Assembly (NCBI GenBank): GCA_020058465.1
Contig: JAGVDZ010000142.1
Coordinates: forward strand, 1-5,256
Length of the DNA: 5,256 nucleotides
Source of the DNA: Parachlamydiales bacterium
GTDB lineage: Bacteria; Chlamydiota; Chlamydiia; Chlamydiales; SM23-39
Reading direction: 5' to 3'
The number at the start of each line of letters is the position of its first letter. Position 1 is the first letter of the stretch. The notes beneath the pieces are model-generated. The model had not been told where the DNA came from and made no database searches. It was given only the letters and a program-made list of their open reading frames with translations. Shown in pieces: positions 1 to 5,256 of this stretch. The position numbers were made by a program, and so were the translations under genes.

Positions 1-51
1 ATCCAGTGTAACAAGTAGAATGTCTCCCGTTCTTGGAACCAGATCTTGATT

Positions 52-56
52 GGAGG
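52..56 (+). promoter_or_regulatory. Strong ribosome binding site for the first gene
   Basis: GGAGG lies 6 nt before the ATG at 63 and is the clearest Shine-Dalgarno sequence in the window, so it fixes the start of the 63-953 gene. The other 62 leader bases show no convincing -35/-10 pair. The promoter is therefore probably upstream of the window, or the gene is co-transcribed with one to its left. All three forward frames close before the ATG (TAG at 16-18, TGA at 47-49, TAA at 9-11), so the end of an upstream gene may be present but cannot be identified. Confidence 0.8.
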
Positions 57-62
57 TAGTAT

Positions 63-953
63 ATGGCTAGTGTCAAGGGTACGAGTGATAAAGATGATAT
101 CGATATCTTAAACTATCGACAGTTTCCGACAGAACTATCCATGCCGCCTAGAGCCGACGATATCGACAAGTTGGGTCAAAATCTGGTATCGGGACAGGAT
201 TTTTCCATCCATCATCCCCAAGATCCGATGGTCGCAACTCATCGTCTTCCGAAACTCACTTCTTTGGCTCATCTTGCCAAACAAGCAGGTATTGTGCCCC
301 CCACTTCGAGTGGTGAGGATGAGCTCACCATCTTGCCAATCGAAGACGATCCTTTGCCTTCTGATCCCCAGGTTTTGGGCGAAGACCCCTTCGATCCGAT
401 CTTCTCCGAAGGCCTCTTACCTCTATCTGAAGAGACCTCTTCCGAGGAAGTCGCCCTTTCTGAAGAGGATTCTTCCTATATTGATGAGTTCTACGATCTA
501 GTCAATCGAGTGCTCGTGCTCTTGCAGGAAATGACGTCCCAAAAAAAGGGGAAGGCTGAAAAAACCAAGGATGATTACAAGGATAAGGTGGAGAAGGCGG
601 CTGATGGATTTCGTACCCTTGGCAATCGCGGTCTTTACAGCACCTTTGTCTCTTTTGTACCGATGCTCCTTTCGATGACCCCCGTTGGGACCCAAATCCC
701 TCTATTGGGCAAATTTGGCAACTCAGACAAGCAGGTGCTCGAATTTTTATCCAAGCAGGGGGATACTGTCAAAGGGGCTGCCACCGCTCCTGTCCAGTAC
801 CAACAAAGAATCTTAGAGGGACTTGCCTCCGTCTTACAAAATGAGATCATGAATCTGGGCAACGAGCAGTCTGATCCAAACATCAAACAGGCCTTAAGCG
901 ATATCCAGCAGATGCTGGCTCGCCTTCAACAGGCCGCCATTTTGAGAGGATAG
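63..953 (+). CDS. Hypothetical acidic protein with a central hydrophobic segment; possible secreted or type III secretion client
   Basis: I do not recognise this 296-residue protein. Its start is well supported by GGAGG 6 nt upstream. In order it shows a polar N-terminus without a Sec signal peptide (residues 1-60, with DDID occurring twice, at 11-14 and 32-35). Next comes a Pro/Asp/Glu-rich acidic stretch (about 84-143) containing an imperfect tandem repeat (LSEETSSEEVA / LSEEDSSYIDE). Then come a short helix-like segment (144-157), a lysine-rich patch (161-178), a hydrophobic segment (about 191-216, including FVSFVPMLLSM) and a Gln/Leu-rich C-terminal region likely to be helical (222-292). 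A hydrophobic segment followed by Gln-rich helices, and a signal-less N-terminus, resemble type III translocators or effectors, but this is inference from architecture only. No chaperone or secretion gene adjoins it. It is separated from the mla operon by 192 bp with terminator-like hairpins, so it is probably transcribed separately. A soluble structural or regulatory protein is equally possible. Confidence 0.85.
   Translation: MASVKGTSDKDDIDILNYRQFPTELSMPPRADDIDKLGQNLVSGQDFSIHHPQDPMVATHRLPKLTSLAHLAKQAGIVPPTSSGEDELTILPIEDDPLPSDPQVLGEDPFDPIFSEGLLPLSEETSSEEVALSEEDSSYIDEFYDLVNRVLVLLQEMTSQKKGKAEKTKDDYKDKVEKAADGFRTLGNRGLYSTFVSFVPMLLSMTPVGTQIPLLGKFGNSDKQVLEFLSKQGDTVKGAATAPVQYQQRILEGLASVLQNEIMNLGNEQSDPNIKQALSDIQQMLARLQQAAILRG
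426..476 (+). repeat. Imperfect 33-bp tandem repeat in the acidic region of the first gene
   Basis: An 18-base unit at 426-443 recurs at 459-476 with 15 of 18 bases identical, a spacing of 33 bases or 11 codons. It encodes LSEETSSEE and then LSEEDSSYI. The first copy also contains GAAGAG-AC-CTCTTC, a short inverted repeat. It looks like a small in-frame duplication that lengthened the acidic tract. Confidence 0.6.
542..548 (+). other. In-frame A AAA AAG slippery heptamer (candidate frameshift site)
   Basis: The reading frame is CAA AAA AAG, which places A AAA AAG in the register used by the dnaX -1 frameshift signal. After a -1 slip the next codons are GGG GAA GGC TGA, so translation would stop at 557-559 with a product of about 165 residues. 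An AGGA at 526-529 lies 12 nt upstream, near the position of the stimulatory Shine-Dalgarno-like element in dnaX. No downstream stem is visible, as the following 50 bases are purine-rich. Use of the site is unproven, and such runs arise by chance in lysine-rich coding sequence. Confidence 0.3.
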
Positions 954-972
954 GCTTCCTCTGGCTCATTTT
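945..972 (+). terminator. Weak hairpin with T-run overlapping the stop codon of the first gene
   Basis: AGAGGA (945-950) and TCCTCT (957-962) form a perfect 6-bp stem with a 6-nt loop that includes the TAG stop at 951-953. A TTTT run follows at 969-972, separated by 6 bases. The stem is short and the T-run is displaced, so this is a weak intrinsic terminator at best. Confidence 0.25.
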
Positions 973-1023
973 GAGTACATTCTATCGAATATCGCAAATA
1001 ACTTCGACTTTGAGTGTGTTAAA

Positions 1024-1045
1024 GCTGCCAAAATTGCAGCACTTT
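1024..1045 (+). terminator. Possible intrinsic terminator between the first gene and the mla operon
   Basis: GCTGC (1024-1028) pairs with GCAGC (1036-1040) across a 7-nt A/T-rich loop, with ACTTTT following at 1041-1046. The stem is only 5 bp, but it is GC-rich and lies between the first gene and the proposed mla promoter, where a terminator is expected. It would separate transcription of the first gene from the mla operon. Confidence 0.35.
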
Positions 1046-1078
1046 TACACGGCTCACATTCGGAGTTGCTTGTGATAT

Positions 1079-1107
1079 TTGGTATTATTCTTTGGGTTTG
1101 CTATATA
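1079..1107 (+). promoter_or_regulatory. Candidate sigma70-type promoter with extended -10 for mlaEFD
   Basis: TTGGTA at 1079-1084 matches the -35 consensus at four of six bases. After a 17-bp spacer comes TATATA at 1102-1107, preceded by TGC (TGN extended -10). Transcription would begin near 1113-1115, about 30 nt before the ATG at 1146. This supports the ATG at 1146 over a TTG at 1092 as the mlaE start, since the TTG would lie upstream of the transcript. A TATTAT at 1083-1088 was also seen but lacks a -35 partner. Confidence 0.4.
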
Positions 1108-1145
1108 GGGAATTTCTGGGGGTGGCCTATCCCTGCAGGTTCCTT

Positions 1146-1946
1146 ATGATCATCGCCCTACGAAAACAGAGTGCTCGCGTCCTTTCCATGGTGGGGGAAT
1201 ACTCTCTTCTTTTCTTGAGAGTTGCCAAGTCAATCGTAGTGAAGCCCCCCTCCTGGAGGCTTCTTCGCGAGCAACTCTTCCACATTGGAGTCATGTCGTT
1301 TTCGGTTGTCGCAATCACGGGATTTACAACCGGCTTTGTATTAGCCGCCCAATCATTTTATCAGCTTGGAGAAAAGGGGCTGGCCGGCATGACAGGGGCC
1401 ATGGTGGGTAAATCCATGATTGCTGAACTCGGTCCTATCCTCACGGCCCTCATGGTCACGGGGAGAGTTGGCGCCTCGATGTGCGCAGAACTCGGGACCA
1501 TGCGGGTGACAGAACAAATTGATGCCCTGCGCTCCATGGCTGTCCACCCCTACTCTTATCTCGTCGCGCCCCGAGTCGTGGCAGGAATCTTGATGATTCC
1601 CCTTTTGACACTCTTTAGCGTTGCTATGGGTATCTTTGGAGGCTATCTCATCGCCTCTTCACTATCTCAAATGACTCTGATTCAATATTTTACGCCTATG
1701 ATGCGTCACGTATCGGCCTTCGACATCCTATCCTGTCTGATCAAGGCCTTTGTCTTCGGAATCCTCCTTGTCACCGTCTGTTGCTATAAGGGAATGACAA
1801 CAACGGGGGGAGCTGCCGGTGTCGGCAAAGCGACAACCCAAAGTGTTGTGACAAGCTACATTCTCATTCTTGTCTCCGATTTTCTTTTGACACTTGGACT
1901 TCACTCCCTTCACCAACACTTGCGCTATGGCTGGATACAACCTTGA
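1146..1946 (+). CDS. mlaE: MlaE-family ABC transporter permease (phospholipid transport)
   Basis: This is the inner-membrane permease of an MCE-type lipid transporter. It contacts the MlaF ATPase in the cytoplasm and the MlaD ring in the periplasm. The 266-residue product matches the usual family length (E. coli MlaE is 260). Visible features are an amphipathic N-terminal region (about 5-35), a hydrophobic segment (46-70), the family hallmark at 94-131 (ELGPILTALMVTGRVGASM, then AELGTMRVTEQIDALRSM), PRVVAG at 142-147, a long hydrophobic stretch (145-173), another at 193-213, the conserved TTGGAAGVGKATTQSVV at 219-235, and a final segment (234-252). I chose the ATG at 1146 because it gives the family length and lies downstream of a plausible promoter. 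Its ribosome site is weak (AGG at 1137-1139). The frame stays open upstream to a TTG at 1092 (18 more residues) with a GTG at 1122. Its stop overlaps the start of mlaF. Confidence 0.93.
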   Translation: MIIALRKQSARVLSMVGEYSLLFLRVAKSIVVKPPSWRLLREQLFHIGVMSFSVVAITGFTTGFVLAAQSFYQLGEKGLAGMTGAMVGKSMIAELGPILTALMVTGRVGASMCAELGTMRVTEQIDALRSMAVHPYSYLVAPRVVAGILMIPLLTLFSVAMGIFGGYLIASSLSQMTLIQYFTPMMRHVSAFDILSCLIKAFVFGILLVTVCCYKGMTTTGGAAGVGKATTQSVVTSYILILVSDFLLTLGLHSLHQHLRYGWIQP

Positions 1947-2701
1947 TTCGGATTCGTAACCTCTGGAAACGCTACGGCTCTCGTGAAGTCTTGAAAGGGC
2001 TTTCTCTCGACGTCTCTCAGGGAGAGATTTTTGTCATTTTAGGACGCTCTGGTGTAGGCAAAAGTGTTCTTTTACGTCACATTTTAGGACTGGAAACACC
2101 CGATGCAGGATCAATCCAGATCGGAAGGATTGATCTTACCTCTTGTTCTGAAGAAGATAAGCTGTCTCTTACGAAAAATATGGGCATGTTATTCCAAGGA
2201 TCGGCCCTTTTTGATTCGATGACTGTGGGAGACAATACTGCCTTTTATCTGACGCAACATCCAAATCCATTGACACAAAGCCCCTTTTCCAAGGGAGAGA
2301 TTCAAGATCGAGTCGACAAAGCACTCGATATGGTCGGACTGAGCGGCACCAAGAATCTTCTCCCCTCTGACTTATCGGGGGGGATGAGGAAAAGGGCCGC
2401 CCTTTCCCGATTGATCGTCTACCGTCCCTCAATTTTACTCTACGACGAACCTACGACAGGCCTCGATCCAATGACATCGCAACAAATCACCGATCTTATC
2501 ATCGCAACACAGCAAGAACTGCAAGGGACCTCCATCGTTGTGACCCACGATCTACAGTCTGCCATCGCCATGGCCGACCGATTGGCCCTTCACGATGAGG
2601 GAAGACTTGTCCATGTAGCCAATCCTGAACAATTTTTTGAAATTGATCATCCCATTATCTCATTTTTCAAATCTATTTCGAAGCGGAGCCTTGTTTCATG
2701 A
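1943..2701 (+). CDS. mlaF: MlaF-family ABC transporter ATP-binding protein
   Basis: This is the cytoplasmic ATPase that powers the MlaE/MlaD phospholipid transporter. The 252-residue product has all the ABC motifs: Walker A GRSGVGKS (34-41, Lys40), Q-loop Gln85 in MLFQGSALF, signature LSGGM (144-148), Walker B SILLYDEP (163-170, catalytic Glu169), D-loop GLDP (173-176) and switch His202. MLFQGSALFDSMTV and SGGMRKRAALSR are typical of the MlaF/MCE-associated ATPase group rather than of general importers. The C-terminal part (about 228-252), containing PIISFFKSI, is shorter than in E. coli MlaF. The start appears to be TTG at 1943-1945, overlapping the mlaE TGA by 4 bp. No ATG or GTG gives a better start and no good Shine-Dalgarno is present, so translation is probably coupled to mlaE. 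Its own stop overlaps the mlaD ATG. No MlaB (STAS) partner gene is seen nearby. Confidence 0.95.
   Translation: MIRIRNLWKRYGSREVLKGLSLDVSQGEIFVILGRSGVGKSVLLRHILGLETPDAGSIQIGRIDLTSCSEEDKLSLTKNMGMLFQGSALFDSMTVGDNTAFYLTQHPNPLTQSPFSKGEIQDRVDKALDMVGLSGTKNLLPSDLSGGMRKRAALSRLIVYRPSILLYDEPTTGLDPMTSQQITDLIIATQQELQGTSIVVTHDLQSAIAMADRLALHDEGRLVHVANPEQFFEIDHPIISFFKSISKRSLVS
2109..2135 (+). repeat. Perfect 9-bp inverted repeat inside mlaF
   Basis: GATCAATCC (2109-2117) is the exact reverse complement of GGATTGATC (2127-2135), with a 9-nt loop. Two flanking G-T wobbles could extend the stem in RNA. It lies in the codons for the GSIQIGRIDL segment after Walker A. No T-run follows, so it is not an intrinsic terminator, and it may be a chance structure. 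Confidence 0.5.
2685..2688 (+). promoter_or_regulatory. Ribosome binding site for mlaD within the end of mlaF
   Basis: GGAG lies 9 nt before the ATG at 2698, inside the last codons of mlaF. With the ATGA stop/start overlap it fixes the mlaD start and suggests coupled translation. Confidence 0.6.
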
Positions 2702-3942
2702 AAGAGTCCACAAAAAATCTCTTAATCGGCCTTTTTGTCACCACAGGACTCTGTCTCGGCGTTGCCATGATGCTCTTTTTTAGCCCCAGTATTGGAGATC
2801 GGAAGCAAACGCTCCGAGTTCGGTTTACAAATATTGCAGGCATCGTCAAAGGAACCCGAGTGACCTTCGCTGGCAAACCAGTGGGCGAGGTCGTTGCCAT
2901 CCAAGAATTATCCCGATCTCATGAAGAAGGATCCTCATCCAATGGATTCTTCCCTTTTGAGCTTACTTTGAAAATTGACTCTTCTGTTGAAGTCTATAGC
3001 CACGACGACATCTCGATCCGCACCACAGGTCTGATGGGAGAGCGCTCTGTCAACATCGCCCCCAAAGTGGTGTTGGATGCAACGACCCATTTAATCGATC
3101 AAGAAGAGCCCCTTTACGCCACATCTCACGATCCTTTGGATGCTATATTCACACAAGTCTCCAAGCTCGCCACACAAATGGAAGGGACTGTCCACCAACT
3201 GACCTTTTGGCTGCAAGCGTACGCCCCTCTTGTGGAAAATACACTGCATCTCACAAACCACAGTCTAACTTCTCTCGATGCGATCCTTACCAAAACAGAC
3301 CAAAGCCCAGCATTCAGCCATCTCGAAGAGAGCTCTCGGTCCCTCAGTCGCATCTTAGATACGATCGATGCCAATGTCCACCAACACCACCTCATCCAAA
3401 ATCTATCGTCCCTCACCGATTCTCTTCATAGCACAGCCATCCAATGTGAATCCCATGGGGTCACTGCATTGAAACATCTAGAGCAGCTTCTCTCACAGAT
3501 CAACTCCGGGGAAGGAACCATCGGTAAGCTTTTGCAGTCAGACCACCTCTACTTAAGGTTGCATTCTTTGATCAGCAAAGGAGAAACCATCCTCCACGAC
3601 ATCAACCACTATGGGCTTTTGTTCCAGTACGATAAAAAATGGCAACGAGCCCGAACTAAGAAGGCCAACTTACTGAAAGATCTCGAGTCTCCCCTTGAAT
3701 TCCAAGCCTTCTTTCAAACAGAGATCGATGGGATCACCACCTCGCTCGGCCGACTGACAGAGCTACTCCATCGAGGCTCCAACCTATCTCTTTCAAAAGA
3801 ACCCTCAGCCCGACGAGATTATCATAAGCAGTTTGCGCAATTAATGCGTAAAGTCGAAGAGCTTGCTTGCTCTGTTAAACTCTATAATGAAGAGCTATCT
3901 CAATCCCTTGCTGAAGAAGTCGAAGACGATGCCCAACAATAA
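2698..3942 (+). CDS. mlaD: MlaD-family MCE-domain lipid-binding protein with long helical C-terminus
   Basis: This is the periplasmic lipid-binding component of the transporter, anchored in the inner membrane and expected to form a hexameric ring on MlaE. The 414-residue protein has one N-terminal membrane anchor (about 8-29) and a single MCE domain (about 38-122). Within it NIAGIVKGTRVTFAGKPVGE and ISIRTTGLMGERSVNIAP align well with E. coli MlaD. An insertion of roughly 15 residues around 72-86 (SRSHEEGSSSNGFFP) separates the two halves. After the domain lies a long, mainly helical region (about 145-405) with Leu/Ser heptad-like stretches, a GEGTIGKLL motif (271-279) common in MCE protein tails, and NHYGLLFQYDKKWQR (303-317), which I associate with chlamydial members. 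E. coli MlaD is only 183 residues. The tail makes this protein more like plant TGD2 or longer MCE proteins. It is the last gene of the operon and ends 15 bp from a convergent gene. Confidence 0.92.
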   Translation: MKESTKNLLIGLFVTTGLCLGVAMMLFFSPSIGDRKQTLRVRFTNIAGIVKGTRVTFAGKPVGEVVAIQELSRSHEEGSSSNGFFPFELTLKIDSSVEVYSHDDISIRTTGLMGERSVNIAPKVVLDATTHLIDQEEPLYATSHDPLDAIFTQVSKLATQMEGTVHQLTFWLQAYAPLVENTLHLTNHSLTSLDAILTKTDQSPAFSHLEESSRSLSRILDTIDANVHQHHLIQNLSSLTDSLHSTAIQCESHGVTALKHLEQLLSQINSGEGTIGKLLQSDHLYLRLHSLISKGETILHDINHYGLLFQYDKKWQRARTKKANLLKDLESPLEFQAFFQTEIDGITTSLGRLTELLHRGSNLSLSKEPSARRDYHKQFAQLMRKVEELACSVKLYNEELSQSLAEEVEDDAQQ

Positions 3943-3957
3943 TTCTAATACCAAATG

Positions 3958-5256
3958 TCAAGCACTAGAAGACCAGTTGCTTCGGAATAGATCTTGTAGA
4001 TTTTCCATCTCTAAAGATAGGCAGGCTTCCAACGCCTTCAAACACCGTCCTGCCACTTCTTCGTGAACCAATCTTTCTCTTTGTAAAAGCACTTCCGAGT
4101 AAAGGAGCCAACGAATATAATCTTTGGAAGGCTGATCTTGCAGTTTTTTTCCATCCAGACTGCATAAGATGCCATATAAAAGAGCCCCTTGTGCTGCACC
4201 AAAGTCAAGACCATCTTTACATGTAAAACTCATGGAAGTTGCCTCCGTCAACTCGAGTGCCTTCATGATCCAAAATAGATCATAGAGAGAGATCAGGCTT
4301 TGTCTGGCCTCTAGAGAAACTTTAGCACTACCCTGATACAGGACCTGGTGGAGCCTATCTAATAAAGCAAGACTCCAGGCCACCCTCTTACCCACTTCGA
4401 CGACAAAGGAACAAGATCCCCTTTCCTTCAGAATCCACTCTTCAAACTGAGCCCTAAACGCTTTCCAATCGTCTAATTTTGCAAAGGCGCCGGACTGATC
4501 ATAGAACGGCCCCCCAAGTCGCATGGTGACCACCGAAAGCTGCGGGCTTACCTCAGCCTTCTTAGGCAGAGACTCTAACAGCTGACAGCGGGCCTCATCC
4601 AGCCAATAAGCCTCTCTTGTCAATAGCACCAAAAGATGCCGTTTCCGTTGTTCTTGTAAAGCACTTAAAAACCCTCGAAACTCTTCGACTAAATAAGCTT
4701 TATGAATCTCTTCTTGGTGTGTTGGCGAAGGAAGATGGAGACAAGCCACCTTGTCTTCCCCTCGATGGATCGTAAAACGGTGCATCGGAAAGTTCCCTTG
4801 GCCTATCGGGTCAAAACAGGCAACATCCCCCATGTCTCTCAATAGATCTAATGTTTTGAATAAAGGACCATTGGGGAAATGAGCTAAAAATTGACGAAGA
4901 CATTGATCTTCATCAATGTAACTTATCGTTTTAGGTCTACCGATGGCCTCCTTTCCTTTCCGAATCGTCCGATGGATCAACCCGATCATCTCCTGCTTAA
5001 TCCCACCTTTACGATGAAAAAGGGCATAACACAACTGATGAGCCAGGTCTAAACTTGTATGGGCTTCTTGATCAGAAGGATCATGGCTATAGGTCATCCA
5101 ATGCAAATACTCCGACGAAACTAAGGCTTGCCGTAAAAAAGAGACACAGTCGAAGTAGTAATCTAAGCACGTTTTTCCAGAGGTATGATTGACCCAGTGG
5201 TGAGGATTAGCCGCTAGATATAGAGCCATGACACACGAGCTTAGATGTGTTGTCAC
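3958..5256 (-). CDS. Hypothetical protein with a degenerate CX5R phosphatase-like loop (5' end at or beyond window edge)
   Basis: The reading frame is open for 432 residues to the window edge. The edge codon is GTG, so either the gene starts there or it continues outside. An ATG also lies at residue 10. No ribosome site can be judged, so the start is undetermined. I do not recognise the family with certainty. The protein looks soluble and helical, without a signal peptide or clear membrane segment. The notable motif is SFTCKDGLDFGAAQGALL (343-360), a strand-loop-helix pattern like the P-loop of Sac-type and SopB/IpgD-type phosphoinositide phosphatases (C-x-D-x-L-D-R; CKSGKDRT). Cys346 is present, but the position of the essential Arg (352) is Phe. 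Upstream, PFYDQSGAFAKLDDWKAF (250-267) and HLLVLLT (207-213) look like conserved core elements. It may be a catalytically dead phosphatase-fold protein or effector, but the resemblance is short and may be coincidental. It is convergent with mlaD and presumably unrelated to lipid transport. Confidence 0.85.
   Translation of the reverse strand: MTTHLSSCVMALYLAANPHHWVNHTSGKTCLDYYFDCVSFLRQALVSSEYLHWMTYSHDPSDQEAHTSLDLAHQLCYALFHRKGGIKQEMIGLIHRTIRKGKEAIGRPKTISYIDEDQCLRQFLAHFPNGPLFKTLDLLRDMGDVACFDPIGQGNFPMHRFTIHRGEDKVACLHLPSPTHQEEIHKAYLVEEFRGFLSALQEQRKRHLLVLLTREAYWLDEARCQLLESLPKKAEVSPQLSVVTMRLGGPFYDQSGAFAKLDDWKAFRAQFEEWILKERGSCSFVVEVGKRVAWSLALLDRLHQVLYQGSAKVSLEARQSLISLYDLFWIMKALELTEATSMSFTCKDGLDFGAAQGALLYGILCSLDGKKLQDQPSKDYIRWLLYSEVLLQRERLVHEEVAGRCLKALEACLSLEMENLQDLFRSNWSSSA

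Noticed and set aside
498..886. Minus-strand open frames opposite the first gene (498-695 and 635-886)
   Set aside because: They lie wholly inside a well-supported gene, have no recognisable protein features and are best explained as shadows.
1092..1145. TTG start giving a 284-residue MlaE
   Set aside because: The extra 18 residues are not typical of the family, there is no ribosome site for the TTG, and the best promoter candidate overlaps this stretch.
954..1145. Small RNA, tRNA or riboswitch in the largest intergenic gap
   Set aside because: Only short 5-6 bp stems are visible. No cloverleaf, conserved aptamer pattern or extended pairing was found, so weak terminators and a promoter explain it better.
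2169..2432. Minus-strand 87-codon open frame inside mlaF
   Set aside because: It is antisense to the conserved ABC ATPase core, has no family likeness and has low-complexity composition from the complementary codons.
3126..3416. Minus-strand 96-codon open frame inside mlaD
   Set aside because: It is antisense to the mlaD helical tail, with a Trp/Arg/Ser-rich translation typical of a shadow frame.
3863..4066. Plus-strand 67-codon frame bridging the mlaD end and the convergent gene
   Set aside because: It overlaps two better-supported genes and has no ribosome site or recognisable motif.
1..5256. CRISPR array, insertion sequence, integrase or attachment site
   Set aside because: No regularly spaced repeats, transposase motifs, terminal inverted repeats or target duplications were seen.

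Overview
The window reads as an ordinary chromosomal segment of a Gram-negative, diderm bacterium. The best guess is an environmental (Parachlamydiales-type) member of the Chlamydiota. The evidence is a compact MlaE-MlaF-MlaD lipid-transport operon whose MlaD has the long helical tail and the 'INHYGLLFQYDKKWQR' type of segment I associate with chlamydial MCE proteins, plus flanking lineage-type hypothetical proteins. Base composition looks mid-range by eye (three sampled lines gave 38-65% G+C). The species is not recognisable and the phylum assignment rests on recollection of family features, not on a search.

Layout. Bases 1-62 are a short leader with a strong GGAGG ribosome binding site. Bases 63-953 (+) encode an unrecognised 296-residue protein with an acidic middle, a lysine-rich patch and a hydrophobic segment. 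This looks like a secreted or membrane-interacting protein and might be a type III secretion client. Bases 954-1145 are intergenic and hold two weak hairpins followed by T-runs and a plausible extended -10 promoter. Bases 1146-3942 (+) are three overlapping genes: mlaE (permease), mlaF (ATPase, probable TTG start inside the mlaE stop) and mlaD (MCE substrate-binding protein, ATGA overlap). Bases 3958-5256 (-) are a convergent gene, separated by only 15 bp, whose 5' end lies at or beyond the window edge. It carries a motif resembling the CX5R phosphatase loop, with the arginine replaced by phenylalanine.

How the genes work together. MlaE, MlaF and MlaD should form one inner-membrane complex moving phospholipids between the inner and outer membranes. 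MlaF hydrolyses ATP in the cytoplasm, MlaE spans the membrane, and an MlaD ring sits on the periplasmic face. No mlaA, mlaB or mlaC lies in the window. The genes on either side are not obviously part of this system.

Nothing here amounts to a clearly undescribed system. The points most worth checking are the degenerate phosphatase-like loop in the reverse-strand gene, an in-frame A AAA AAG slippery heptamer with an almost immediate -1 stop in the first gene, and a G7 tract in the ABC signature of mlaF where loss of one G creates an immediate stop.
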